This document shows, one piece after another, positions 35,866 to 47,139 of a DNA stretch of 64,000 bases. Where the stretch lies: NCBI RefSeq assembly GCF_050436995.1, contig NC_134770.1, positions 8,504,501 through 8,568,500 of the forward strand, in the 5' to 3' direction. The position numbers were made by a program, and so were the translations under genes. The stretch comes from Anticarsia gemmatalis (Eukaryota > Arthropoda > Insecta > Lepidoptera > Erebidae). Position 1 is the first letter of the stretch; each line of letters starts with the position of its first letter. A model generated the notes under the pieces. It ran no database searches. It was not told the DNA's origin and worked only from the letters and a program-made list of their open reading frames with translations.

Positions 35866-36492
35866 TCACTTACTTACTCCTAACAAAAGACTCCACTCAA
35901 CAATACATCCATCTGCCATTGCAATATCAACCTTATCACGATGCGCATAAAGTTAATTAAATATATGACTTATTTGACCAACCATATTTACATCTGCGGT
36001 AGGATTTTCAACTTTATTACTCACGACATAAAGTTCATTAAATACATATTTTATTTGTCCAACTATATTTCATTCTGCTACAGGAATTTCAACTTTAATG
36101 TTAAGTGAATAAAGTTCATTAAATATACTACTAATTCCTTCATCCTTATTCAAATTAGGTACAGGAATTTCTATTTTATTACTTATGTCATAGAGGTCTG
36201 GAATTTAATCACTAATTTATTTATCAAAATCCAAATTGGCTTCACGATTTTCAACTTTATCACTTATTACAGAAAGCTCATTAACAATATTACTAATTTG
36301 TTTAACTATATCAAAATAAGCTTTACAATTTTCAACTATATTCCCTAGTCAATAAGGTTAATTAAATTTCTCGTTGTCTTCTTCAGCTAAATCGCTGTCT
36401 TCTATGTTTTGGGTAGTGGCGTCCCGAGGAACATTTGGATGGTAGCCAAGTGAGTGACCACGCTCGGCCTCGGACGGTATTATTACCACCAT
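35866..36492 (-). pseudogene. Decayed reading frame with six 27-residue repeats
   Basis: Minus strand, one frame throughout. An ATG at 36492, directly preceded by an in-frame TAA, opens 44 codons (MVVIIPSEAERGHSLGYHPN, then an acidic stretch with EDSDLAEEDNEKFN) before TAA at 36360-36358. The same frame continues through six units of about 81 bp (roughly 27 codons) that share the core I-F-N-E-L-Y, then S-N-K-V-E, then N/I-P. The fifth unit upward (about 36250-36330) is fully open and reads ISNIVNELSVISDKVE. About six stop codons interrupt the array, but no frameshift does. The frame runs out at TGA 35868-35866 after CIVEWSLLLGVSK. The pattern fits a short-repeat, possibly coiled-coil protein gene or exon decayed by point mutation. 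No known family was recognised. A transposon-encoded origin is possible. Confidence 0.5.
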
Positions 36493-36499
36493 TTAGTCA

Positions 36500-37375
36500 G
36501 TTTCTTTGACTTACTCCATTGATTAGTCATAAGTATTTCTGGGGCTGATATCGAGGTCATGCTGTAAGGGTGCGATTTTGTTACTAATTGACCTGTGCCG
36601 TATGTTGTGATGTTAGATACAGTTTTTATAATAAATGTGGCTTTAGTACAATTTTTTTTTCTGTTATACAGGTCGTTTCAAATATTAGTGCTTGCAAATA
36701 GTTATCAACGCAAATATTAGCATATAAAGATTAGTATATAGAATAAACTTCCCTAATATGTAGACAGCTTTAAAAACATAAAAAATCACAGAGTTACTTA
36801 GTTTTTACTAACAGTACTTATACATGTTCTTTATCCATGTCCTTTATTATAATATAATCTAAAATAAATGGAAATACATTAAGTTTTTACTTAGATAATG
36901 CCCAGGTATAAACTTAATATCTTCACATTTTTTTGTTTCATCCACATTCTTTCATTTCGTGATATCCATAACTAGTGTATAACTAATTAACACTATATAA
37001 CAAGATATTGATTATCACTTATAACCAAATTAATTATGAACGACACTTAATTACCTCCATTTTTAGTGTGTCGGAAGTAATTATTTTCACGATGACACAT
37101 TGTTACCAAAAATGTTGTTTCATTCGACAACTAAGTTTTTTTTTACGTTTAAGTTTGTATAAATTGTAAAACCATGGTCTGCGTTCCTACTTATTTGTTA
37201 CTATCACGATTGTTGTACCCGATGGTATAAGTAGAGGTGTAATATTCCCCCCTTTTTGCCATGGACAATCATAGTCGTATGTATTAGAGGGCGAGCCTAC
37301 AACCATTAACCACACACCATTTATGTTACGAAACTCCGAGCTCCTTTTGAGTAATATTCCAATATAAATTAGAAT
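36500..37375. other. Anonymous AT-rich DNA
   Basis: Lies 5' of the 27-residue-repeat pseudogene on the minus strand. No promoter or upstream exon could be recognised. Confidence 0.4.
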
Positions 37376-37379
37376 AAAT

Positions 37380-37470
37380 TAATAGTACTTTGCCTGACCT
37401 GGGAGTCGAACTCGAGAACTCATAGTCAGCAGTCGGTAACACTACCGATTAGGCGACTTTGCCACAGAAA
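37380..37470 (-). repeat. tRNA-like SINE head
   Basis: GGGAGTCGAACTCGAGAACT and CAGCAGTCGGTAACACTACC form an antisense box B and head, close to the heads at 60590 and 62105. Confidence 0.5.
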
Positions 37471-38465
37471 CAGTCCATAAATAGTCTAGTTTTTTGTAAA
37501 GATTACGTTGACCTAAAAATATATGGACGCATCTATTGCTTTTCAAAGACTGCATCGTTACTACTAAGTTCCTGCTATAAATATAACCAACTAATCCTTC
37601 ATAAATTAATATCTCATAATTCAGTTGCAGCGTTATTCTTAAAACACCATAAACTATACCAATCCAAGCAAACAGGCTGTGGTCCATCAAATTTTTGATT
37701 ACATTGCGTTGTTAACGAGCGCGCGTGCCACGTTTATAGAACAAACCGAGCATTGTATATCGAATATAAGCTTAACAAGGTCGGTGCAGTTTATAGCCGT
37801 ACGGAAGAAATGGTGTGGTCTTAAGTATTTATAGATTGAAGCTATTTTTGTTGCTTTTAAGAGAGTATTAAATTGAAGAGGTTTTTGATTGACTTATGTG
37901 TGTCAGTAAAGGTATTTTTGTTTTTATGATATTGGTTATTATACAGAACTTTTCACACTGGTAACTATGCTAGTAAGAGGAGGTCGTATGAAATTAAAGT
38001 TTGAGCGTTGATTTTAAGTCTGACTTAGTATTAGCATCGAAATAATTAATATTTTATTGAAAAAAAAACCTTATGTTGTAAAATATGAAAAACATAATTT
38101 TAGGAACCATTATTTTCAGCACTTTTTATACTTTTTCAGTGCTATAGGAAAAATACAAAACTGTAGAAACTGAAAGAATTTGTGATAACGAGAAATATAA
38201 ATTTTCCCTCAGTTTTGTTGTACTTTCATGGATGGCTGTTTCTATGGAGGAAATAAAGAAACAAATTGAAGTATGAAAAGCTATGTAATTAACCTTAGTT
38301 TAATAGTAAAATAATTAAACCAATTCTCTCTGCTCTCGCAATATTAATAGCGTGAAGAAAACCTCAATATACGAGGAAGCTGATTACCAAATAGTTGTAA
38401 AACAATTCAGCAGCTGGATCGTAAATATCCGCCCAACTCGATGATAACTTTACACAATCGTGACG

Positions 38466-38525
38466 TGTGTGTGTGCAATGTGTGTGTGTGTTTGTGTGTG
38501 TGTTTGTATGTGTGTTTGTGTGTTT
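38466..38525. repeat. (GT)n microsatellite
   Basis: Interrupted GT dinucleotide run with TTTG and TATG variants, just upstream of a (TTTG)n Helitron-like element. Confidence 0.9.
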
Positions 38526-38656
38526 AAAACGAACAAATATTCATGTAAACAACTAGCTAACGCACGCGATTTTTGCTAGTATTCAATGAATTTTCAAATC
38601 GTACAGCGAAAAAATGGTTCGCCGTGACATACATACGAGTAATTCCTTCACGCAAA

Positions 38657-38929
38657 TCTATACGAATATTATAAAGCTGAAGAGTTTGTTTGTTTGTTTG
38701 TTTGTTTGTTTGGTTGTTTGTTTGAACGCGCTAATCTCAGGAACTACTGGTCCGATTTGAAAAATTATTTCAGTGTTAGATAGCCCATTTATCGAGGAAG
38801 GTTATAGGCTATATATCATCAAGCTACGACCAAAAGGAGCAGAGTACCAATAAAAAATGTTACAAAACGGGGGGAAATTTAACCCATTCTCTCTTATGTG
38901 ACGCAAGCGAAGTTGCGCGGGTCAGCTAG
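38657..38929 (+). mobile_element. Helitron-like non-autonomous element, (TTTG)n type
   Basis: Complete copy from A|TCTATACGAATATTATAAA through a long TTTG run (38690-38723), GAACGCGCTAATCTCAGGAA and CTACGACCAAAAGGAGCAGA to GCGCGGGTCAGCTAG|T. Very close to the 27.7-kb copy. Confidence 0.8.
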
Positions 38930-39913
38930 TATAGTATAAAGATAGTCATATACAATAAAGTAAGTCTTACAACAGTAGTTGAAATACACTTTTACCTATT
39001 GAGACTGGTTTACAGGCTAAAAAAATCTTAATTAAGATCTCAAAAATATTAACTTAATTTTATTATATCAAAATTTATATAAATCAACCTATAGGCACAC
39101 ATTTTAAGTTCTCAATAACAAGTGATCTAGAATTAATCTTTAACACACACACATGTTTATAACTGTTATGTTTATGTGTGTGTGTGAAATGATTTACGAG
39201 TCCACAGATATGTAGTCGGACATGTTTGGACAAGTAAATGGGTTAGGATGTGTTATGTGAGGTCAGTGCGACTGCCAGATGAAATTCTTTCAATATAATA
39301 GAAGATTTTCGAAGATACACTAACCTAAATAAGATTAAAATAGGAATACTACTTTTAAAGACGACTTCTTTTGTTTTGAGAAATTTCAAAGACATACAAA
39401 CATTGTTCAGTTTAAAAGATAGATAGATTCTAGTGTTTGATCATTATTTGACCTAGTAAGAATCGAAGTTATGTCGACAGCATACAGTGGTGGCGTGATA
39501 ACCTACCTTAACTATTCTGCTACTGGTATTAATGCAGGATTTGAATTCAAAACTACTGTCCGTAGTGTTAGCGCCAAGTCTAGCTTTTCTTTTTACAGTT
39601 ACATTTATGTAAAGTCCCTAAAAAGTATGGTAGATTGTATCTACTTATGTGACACGAAAACTTAAGAAAAAGACATGCAATTTAATTAAGCTATAAAGTT
39701 TTCATTTTTATCTTAGTGTATTTATAAAAATAACATCGTTTTCAAGTACTACCAAACCCACTGAGTAATTTCCAAGCATTTCTTTTGAGCTTGTACAATG
39801 AGAAGCCAAAAAACTGTAACGACATTGTTTACAGTATAATCCCACTGTAATCCGAGTTTAACATAGATTACTTGTTGTCTGTAACTTGACACTACACACT
39901 ATTTATACAAATA

Positions 39914-39955
39914 CTAGCTTATACCCGCGACTTTGTTCAAGTGGAAAGATTTCTG
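39914..39955 (-). repeat. Helitron-like 3' end fragment
   Basis: The antisense terminus CTAGCTTATACCCGCGACTT matches Helitron 3' ends in the window, with nothing recognisable beyond it. Confidence 0.5.
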
Positions 39956-40159
39956 AATGAAAAGTATGCAATGTGTTAATTAGGTTATAAACCACTATAA
40001 AGAGACATTGCATAAGAAATCACAATAAATAAATGGTAAACAGATATTTTTGGGCAAGCAATCGTCGAGGGTTCGACGCTACAGGAATAACTTCTCGAAG
40101 TTATATGTTTTTTTAGACATGAAGCTCACTTATTTAACTTATATTATTATATTAAACCC

Positions 40160-40263
40160 ATTACTGTACTGTCCCACTGCAGGGCAAGGGTCTCCTCCTA
40201 AACGAGGGGGAGGGGTAGGCCTGGAGTCCACCATGCTGGCCAAGTGCGGGTTGGGGATATTAA
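40160..40263 (+). repeat. Repeat of the CCACTGCTGGGCAAGGGTC family
   Basis: TGTCCCACTGCAGGGCAAGG, GTCTCCTCCTAAACGAGGGG, TAGGCCTGGAGTCCACCATG and GGCCAAGTGCGGGTTGGGGA. The best-preserved copy. Confidence 0.75.
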
Positions 40264-40854
40264 ACTGATTAAAAAAAATGAGATTTTTAAAATTTCATTC
40301 GTGTAAAAGGTCTCATTCTAGTCAAAATTATATGACAAAAGTCCTTATACCCTAGAGTTAAACTAATTCATAATAGTTTATATAGTTATTAACCTTGATG
40401 TATACATATAAAATAATTACAATCATTATATAAAGGCTTTAAATAACATAACTGAGAGTGATCGCAATCATTATGTAACAATACACGGTATTTGATGCTT
40501 TAACCTTCGCTCCTATTAAAACGCAGACAAGACTATTATTTACATTGCAAATTAAATCTTATTGTTGTAATGTTAGACCTTAATTTTGGGTGATAGTGGT
40601 CAAATAAGTTATTTTGAAGGTCATCGGGGTAAAGGCTTAAATTGCGTCCCTTGTAAAGCACGAGAATGATTAACTTTATACTATTAATTAACATGTCTTA
40701 TTTTGTTAACGTGTATGTGGTACAGTACGTAAAGTGCCAGCTGTCTCAAATGTTCTGGGTTTGAATCTTCAATTATATGTCCCCGCAAAGGATATTGGCC
40801 TAGGTCATATTTAAACAAAGAAGATATTTTTAAAGTTGCATTTTTTTTTCACTT

Positions 40855-40935
40855 TGTCCAACCCGTGAGTTGAACTCGGGACCTCATATGATTAGCTGTC
40901 ACGCATCCTCAGACTGCAGAGACAATTGACTCATC
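40855..40935 (-). repeat. tRNA-like SINE head
   Basis: CCCGTGAGTTGAACTCGGGA, then CCTCATATGATTAGCTGTCA. Antisense box B with an intact T-arm-like palindrome. Confidence 0.5.
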
Positions 40936-41934
40936 CTAGGGATAAGATCATCCATATATGTACAAACCTTGTTACAGTCCACTTACTCAAATAACGAATA
41001 AACTATAAAAGCATCACCACAAGTTCGCTTCACTTACAATAACAAATCAAAATAAATACATCACATCAAAGTCTGTCAAGTAGCGAGTGATGCAGCGCGT
41101 CGAAAATCGAACGGACCAATAGCAGAGCCGTAAAACTTAATAGTGTATTTAACCCCCAAATAGAAAGATATCGCTTCATTTAACGTTACATCTGATTTGT
41201 TCTAACGATAGATGATTTTATTTTTACTGTTACTGTTCCATGAAATATATACATTTATATAACGATATATTTTATTGTATAAGTTTCGTCTAGACAATGC
41301 TTTTGTTTCAGTTAATTCATTTTTCACGTATTGTAACTGTTTTTGTTAATGGAGTGTGAAAATGGTTTTAACGTAGAGGTTAGTGCGGGTTTCTTTTTTT
41401 TTTAATTTGTATTTTTTGGATCTTTTTTATACGATTCTTTTGATAACTTATATACACCTAGAATAAAAAAAATATTTTATGTTGTTTAAAACATATATGT
41501 ACATCGTGAACGTATAGAACTGCAACATATGAAACAACTGTCGTAGACATATATCATTTTCCTTTAAAAAAACTATTTCAGACCAATAATTTCATCGGAA
41601 TTAATCAAGTAATCATCATTAATTTACAATGAAGAATTCAACACCTGAACCACCATCATTATACTATACCTATCAATATAATTTAAAAAATGCCATAAAT
41701 TTTGAAACAAAATATTCAAGATCATATTATTTTCTCATAGTTAGGTAAAGACGTTATAATATTATGATATAACATTTATATGTTAACCTTCACATGCCGT
41801 AGTGCCATCGTTAACGTTATTTCGGTCAAGTTTGTGCACGTAACGTAAAACTATTTTTATCAATTATGACTTAGCAGTTTTATAGATTTATCCGTACTAA
41901 AAGCCTGTATAAACATTGATATAGACTGTTTTTA

Positions 41935-42020
41935 TGGCGCAGTGGTTTAGGTCGCCATGACAACATGCCTGATTGTTAAATAATTGTGTGCAACGGGCTT
42001 CGATTCCCTGATTGGGTAAA
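41935..42020 (+). repeat. tRNA-like SINE head
   Basis: TATGGCGCAGTGGTTTAGGT (box A) and GGGCTTCGATTCCCTGATTG (box B). Confidence 0.5.
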
Positions 42021-42027
42021 GTGTAGA

Positions 42028-42116
42028 GTATGTTTTTTTTGTTTGAACGCGCTAATCTCAGGAACTACTGATGAGAATTGAAGAAATCTTTTACTGTTGG
42101 ATAGTCTATTTATTAA
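42028..42116 (+). mobile_element. Helitron-like (TTTG type) 5' fragment
   Basis: TTTGTTTGAACGCGCTAATC, then CAGGAACTACTGATGAGAAT and GTTGGATAGTCTATTTATTA, match the TTTG-type elements. The fragment is cut off at a (TAG)n run. Confidence 0.6.
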
Positions 42117-42134
42117 GTAGTAGTAGTAGTAGTC
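42117..42134. repeat. (TAG)n microsatellite
   Basis: Six TAG/TAGTAG units directly after a truncated Helitron fragment. Confidence 0.8.
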
Positions 42135-42239
42135 GTTTTTATTTCAGCTGAAAATATACACATAGATTTCTTCAGTACATCTACAAATTCCATATTTCGT
42201 TTCTTTTATACCATTTAGCTAAACACTGAGTAATTAAAC

Positions 42240-42438
42240 AGTCTGCCACTTAGAATTCTGCAACCAAAATTAGAAATCGTCTAACACTCTCTAGAAAATA
42301 GAAATCGAACCCTAGACTCCGTGTCGCGTTAGTCTATCACCGAGTCATAAATCGTAGTGACAGATCTTGTAACGCCTCACGACACAATGTATGTTTGGCA
42401 TCTGACGTTACTATTTATACTATGTACATACTATCTTA
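42240..42438 (-). mobile_element. tRNA-derived SINE (CACGACACAATGTAYGTTTGG family)
   Basis: AGAAATCGAACCCTAGACTC (antisense box B) is followed by CACGACACAATGTATGTTTG and GCATCTGACGTTACTATTTA. The same order occurs at 43100-43285. Confidence 0.65.
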
Positions 42439-42732
42439 TCTTTATATATCTTCTCAATATCAACTTCTCTTAAACGACTGGACCGATTTTGATGACATTT
42501 TTTGTGTGTGTTCAAGGGGATCTGAGAATGGAATGAAAAAAATATAAAATCCTCGCGTCACAGTGTTCGTTGCTACTGATACTCCTCCGAAACGGCTTGA
42601 CCGATTCTCATGAAATTTTGTGAGCATACTGAGTAAGTCTGTAAATCGGCCAACATCTATTTTTCATACCCCTAAGTGACAATATATTTTTTTTAATTTA
42701 CTTGGCAAAAAAACGTTTGCTGGTTCGGCTAG
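42439..42732 (+). mobile_element. Helitron-like element of the GCAAACG...CTAG family
   Basis: Bounded A|TCTTTATATATCTTCTC and AACGTTTGCTGGTTCGGCTAG|T. The inside has CTTAAACGACTGGACCGATT, GAAACGGCTTGACCGATTCT and TCATGAAATTTTGTGAGCAT. The 5' boundary sits exactly at the end of a SINE copy. Confidence 0.75.
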
Positions 42733-42744
42733 TATGTATATACA

Positions 42745-42905
42745 ATTCTTGTCTCTCTCACAATGTTCGTTCAAGTGCTCTTCCGAAACGGCTTGACCGA
42801 TTCTCATGAAATTTTGTGAGCATACTGAGTAAGTCTGTAAATCGGCCAACATCTATTTTTCATACCCCTTAGTCATAAGGCCTGTCCACCCTTAACTTTT
42901 TTATT
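42745..42905 (+). repeat. Partial second copy of the adjacent Helitron-like element
   Basis: About 90 bp (about 42783-42870) are identical to 42591-42678 at an offset of 192 bp. The flanks diverge (GTCTCTCTCACAATGTTCG before, TTAGTCATAAGGCC after), so this is not a simple tandem duplication with clean edges. Confidence 0.8.
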
Positions 42906-43099
42906 TTTAGACATTTTTATTTTCGATTAAAAATTATGTACGGCCCTAAATTTTTACCCATTTTTCACCTTTTCACATTTTCGAATAGCCATTTTAGTAT
43001 AATTCAACCCAAACCCAAGAAAACCCAACTAACTAAACTCTTCTCTGTTATAAAAAACATATTTACTTAAAGATTACCTTATTCATAAAATAACATCGG

Positions 43100-43285
43100 T
43101 GGACTACTGTTAAAATTACCACAAGCAATAATAAAAACAACTATCAGAAATCGAACCCTAGACTTTTTGACGTGAGTCTCTCAACCACCTACATAAATCG
43201 TGTGTCACAGTTCTCTTAACGTTTCACGACACAATGTACGTTTGGCACCTGACGTTAGTATTTAAACTATGTACTATATTACTAT
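43100..43285 (-). mobile_element. tRNA-derived SINE, second copy of the 42.2-kb family
   Basis: AGAAATCGAACCCTAGACTT, TCTCAACCACCTACATAAAT, CACGACACAATGTACGTTTG and GCACCTGACGTTAGTATTTA match the first copy, about 850 bp away in the same orientation. Confidence 0.65.
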
Positions 43286-44008
43286 TTACTATGAGCGTGA
43301 CAGATAGCTTTTGTGTACATACTATTAGGTGTTTTGGCTAAAGAAATGAGTCGTTTTTGTATCGTTACTAGTAAAAGTTTTTTAGTTTGTCAGTGTACTC
43401 AAACTATTACGTAAAATGCTAGTTTATAATTATTTAAGATGAGTTTTAAAACGTTCTCATCTTTGGAACTAATAGCTACTTTATATCCTCAATTTACAAT
43501 ACATATTTGACTTTTAAAAAATGTTGCATTATATACGTATTTTTGCTCCAACACACTTTCACCAAGAACATATTTTTTTTTAAATCATGTACTAAATTGC
43601 TAGCAACACGACGTTCAACCCAAAAATCGAATCTAGTGACTGTACGAGTATATAAGTTGTAAATATGATCACTAACCACAGTAACAATATTACAAACACT
43701 GTCTATCGCTCTATCACACTTCTTCACACACACGCTCTAACAAAACATTCTATCACGTACACACACCTAAAACTACTATACCTATAATTGCAAAATTCTT
43801 CCTTAAAATAATATCCGTTTTTAATTCTCCACCATACATAAAAACGAGAAGCATAGTACAATTTCTGACGAACAAGCATAAATTCTTCAGTTTCAAAGTA
43901 ATTACTCAGATCATAATGAACTAGAGTTAAACACATTTTGATGCAATTAGGTCAAGTCAGAATCGTAAATAGCGCGCTATTCCTAACGTATCTAGAATTT
44001 AGATCAGA

Positions 44009-44344
44009 CTAGCTAATGCGTGCGGTTTCGTCTGCTTATAACGGTATTATTTACCTTTGAATGTGTTTGTTTTAACTTTCATTACTGTTTACCTTACTAC
44101 TTGTATACTAAAACTTTCCTCTATAATAGTTCATATTTACGAAAACCGCATTAAAATTCGTTCTGTACTTTTTGATATTATCGCGAACAGACAGACGCGG
44201 TGACTAACATAGTGATCTATCAACGCACAGCCCAAACTAGATAGATCGGCCCGAATTTTGGCATGCAGGTAGAATCAGATATTAAGATTAAAAATTCTAT
44301 CCTAAGTCACAAACCTCGCGGACGAATACGCTAGCAAATGCTAG
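44009..44344. mobile_element. Two head-to-head Helitron-like remnants
   Basis: CTAG at 44009-44012 (element reading left; GCGTGCGGTTTCGTCTG follows) and CTAG|T at 44341-44344 (element reading right; AAACCTCGCGGACGAATACG precedes) face outward. A shared centre carries GCGAACAGACAGACGCGG. Confidence 0.55.
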
Positions 44345-44349
44345 TCTTG

Positions 44350-44415
44350 TATAAATTCACCAGCCACGAAACATGCACACAAGGCTCTGTACAAAGTTGT
44401 AGGACTATAACTACA
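44350..44415 (+). repeat. SINE-like fragment (AAGTTGNNGGACTA family)
   Basis: CAGCCACGAAACATGCACAC, AAGGCTCTGTACAAAGTTGT, AGGACTATAACTACAAG. Present three times in the window. Confidence 0.5.
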
Positions 44416-44609
44416 AGCACTTCTTATATCAGTATTTGCGTTCCAATATGTTTGTATTACACTACACCGTATTATTTACCTAGCTTCGCTTGATGTTTCG
44501 GCACAGCACTAGCCGTACAGGTATTTGTTTTGAATAAATATTAACTTAGAATTGATAATTAGTGAACTGAGTCAGGTTATTAGGTTAGGGTCGAAATATA
44601 AGGTAAGGC

Positions 44610-44683
44610 TTACACTACACACGTATTCAGTTCGGCATTAATCGGCCTAGTTGAATGGCAAATCCGAATATGTGTAGATGTAA
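44610..44683. repeat. Imperfect hairpin or mini-MITE
   Basis: TTACACTACACACGTATTC pairs with the reverse complement of GAATATGTGTAGATGTAA. Inner GGC and GCC stretches also pair. Confidence 0.5.
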
Positions 44684-45427
44684 CCCGTAGCTCGATTCTG
44701 TACAGTTGGTACTGTCGAGTACCGAAAGTTTGACACATAGAATGTACCTACTGACTAAATAGTTCCCAAGACGCCCGTTAGAAACGCTGATTAGTTTTTC
44801 TTGTAAAATTTATCGATGACAAGCCGGTTGTCGGCCGATAGTAGTAGAGAATCGAGTTACTGGTCGGCACAAGCCGAACAAGTGAGTCGAGTCAGTTTTG
44901 TTGTTCGATAAATATTGCCCAACCACGAACGATGCATAAGGTTTGATGCCTGGGCCAAAAAATAGTTTCTCACATTTTTAACAATTTTTTTTAACTAATT
45001 TGTTAAATAAATGTTAATTTATGTAATTGTGTTGATTAATTATAAATAATTCCTTGCAAAATATTCTACAACAGTTCTGTTCGGTCTTCTACAAGACCCG
45101 GAAATCAAACCTAATACTCTTAAATTAATTGCACAACTATCTTCTCAAAGCATATGTCTTGATTTACCAACTTGTATCAAGTTAGACCACAGCGTAACTT
45201 AACGGCTATAACTTACTGTAGGGTAGGCAGAGCTCGCAAGTTTGCTGATCAAGCCATTAAATCTCACTGTGACAAGGGATGAATTTATCGGGAACAGTTT
45301 ACCGTGTTCGGATTCGAACCCACTATCGTTTACTTAGTGATGTTTATAGCTATTGTGTTTGAGGTCGCAGGTTTGATTACCGTGAGATTTTGGCTGTAAT
45401 ATAATTAGTTTCAAGGTTTTATGTGCC

Positions 45428-45625
45428 AAGATTTTTTTGAAGGTGACTCCCGCACTGGTTTCATGCATGTACTGTTTCAGATTTTTTACAAACATACAAA
45501 CAATGAACACAAAATTAAGTAGGCATATAAAAGCAACTCAAAACTCAGACTAATAATTAATTTTATTTTGCGAGGGAATCGAACCCACAACCTTCAAAAT
45601 ATTCAAAGCGTTTTTGATCGCGTCA
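45428..45625 (-). mobile_element. tRNA-derived SINE, antisense
   Basis: The plus strand shows the tail complement (TGACTCCCGCACTGG, TTACAAACATACAAACAATG) and then GGGAATCGAACCCACAACC, a box B complement. Same family as 20.0 kb. Confidence 0.65.
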
Positions 45626-46146
45626 TCTGGAATAAAATCCCGGACATCCAGCACAACAGTTATAAAATGGCGCCAACCTCAATAACTTTTAAAATTCAAA
45701 CTTTAATTTTGAAAAACAAACCCTATTATTATGTTCTAAAAGTAGAAGGTAGTAAATCACAGCGATACCATAAACTTGTTATTATTATACCTATAGCAGG
45801 TGTCCGGAGGGATGTGAAATTATTACGCGAACGAGCGTGGACGCCGAGAACACTACGCTTATTAATTGCTATAGCACTTGATATAAATTGACTTTGTACT
45901 ACAAATAGATTGGGAATAGAACTAAAATTGATTGTGTTATGTTATGCTTGTTTTGTAAAGGGATGAGCTTGGTTAATCCTTTTATTTTATTTAAAATGTA
46001 GTAAAAATTAGTTTTGTTATAAATACGTGAACAGCTTTTTCATTAAGTGATGTTTTTTTAAATAATAAAATCTTTAATTTAAAACTAGCTGACCCGGCAA
46101 ACGTTGTTTAGCCATAAAAATTAAATAAAAAAACATTGTCCAGCGG

Positions 46147-47010
46147 ACAAAGGAGAATGGGCAAAATAGTATGGAGCCTGGGCGATCCGCGGCCAAACTT
46201 GATTTTTTGTTTTTTTAATGTAGTTTAGTCCTATAATTACCGTGTAGAAGTTTTATTGCCGCGACGCACTTATATGACGAACAAAATACATTTTTGTTTT
46301 TGAGCACTTTTAATAGTATAAAAACATATTTTTGGCTCATATTCGGAGATTAAATAAAAAGTACTATTTATATTATTGCATACAAATGTAGACATTATTA
46401 ATATTCGAACAATCATAACATGTAAATATATAAATATCGTAACAAGTAAACATCTTGATTTTCTATAATATATTCACTGAGACGACTTATCTGTCTTGAA
46501 TGCTCAGCTTAAAAACGAGGCGTTCATAGCCAGTTGCGCTCACTGGTCGGTAAACGATCTGTTGGTTAAGCAACCGTTGGCGCGGTCATTCTATAGATGG
46601 GTGACCACATTGTGGTATTTGAACTGAGCTTCTCTGTGCTTCCGAGGGCACGTAAAAAGTCGGTCCCGGTTGTTGTCAACTAAGATAACATTCGGGCGGC
46701 TTGAACAACTTTGAAACTAGGTGAACCATATGATAGATAGATACGAGTTACGATTATTGTTCATTTTGATGGCATTGCAATCGTTATAAGAAGATGTAAC
46801 GTTATTACACAACATTAAATGCATTACAGACACGAAATAATTGTATTTGTTCTATGAAATTCCATTATATTTACATGTCAATATATTGTTTCCTGAAAGG
46901 ATTGCAGCGAAACGTTCTTAGTAAAAGTTGTTCCTAGTTATCATTACTTTAATTTGACACTACTTTCATTAATGGCCGCCGACCGCCCAGGAGTGCCCAT
47001 TCTCCTTTGT
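46147..47010. mobile_element. Terminal-inverted-repeat transposon nested in a Helitron-like element
   Basis: The left end is ACAAAGGAGAATGGGCA, then after a 12-base insertion CCTGGGCGATCCGCGGCCA. The right end reverse-complemented is ACAAAGGAGAATGGGCA, then CT, then CCTGGGCGGTCGGCGGCCA. About 863 bp with no transposase frame, so non-autonomous. It carries a 5S-derived SINE at 46515-46742. No clear target duplication was seen. Confidence 0.7.
46515..46742 (+). mobile_element. 5S-rRNA-derived SINE (SINE3-like)
   Basis: GGTTAAGCAACCGTTGGCGC, then GGTCATTCTATAGATGGGTG and ACCAC, align with the internal-promoter (box C) half of 5S rRNA (GTTAAGCAACGTCGGGCGC...TGGATGGGTGACC). A body follows with GAGGGCACGTAAAAAGTCGG and a GATA-rich tail. 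The 5S-like head would have supplied a type 1 RNA polymerase III promoter. Confidence 0.7.
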
Positions 47011-47139
47011 GAATCTAAACTATGCTCAGATCCCCTTGAACACACACAAAAATTTCATCAAAATCGGTCCCGTCTTTTAAGAGAAGTTCAGTGACATACA
47101 CACTTACAGAGGAAATTATATATGTAAAGATAAGCATTT

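Larger units (their letters stand above)
46085..47130 (-). mobile_element. Helitron-like element (GCAAACG...CTAG family) split by a nested transposon
   Basis: The minus-strand 5' end is A|TCTTTACATATATAATTTCC at 47130. The 3' end is AACGTTTGCCGGGTCAGCTAG|T at 46088-46085. Its middle (TTTTGTGTGTGTTCAAGGGG, ATCTGAGCAT) matches the element at 42.4 kb. The sequence is interrupted at about 46147-47010. Confidence 0.75.

Noticed and set aside
45568..45891. 107-codon plus-strand frame
   Set aside because: It starts inside an antisense SINE head, and its middle is low-complexity without a recognised domain.
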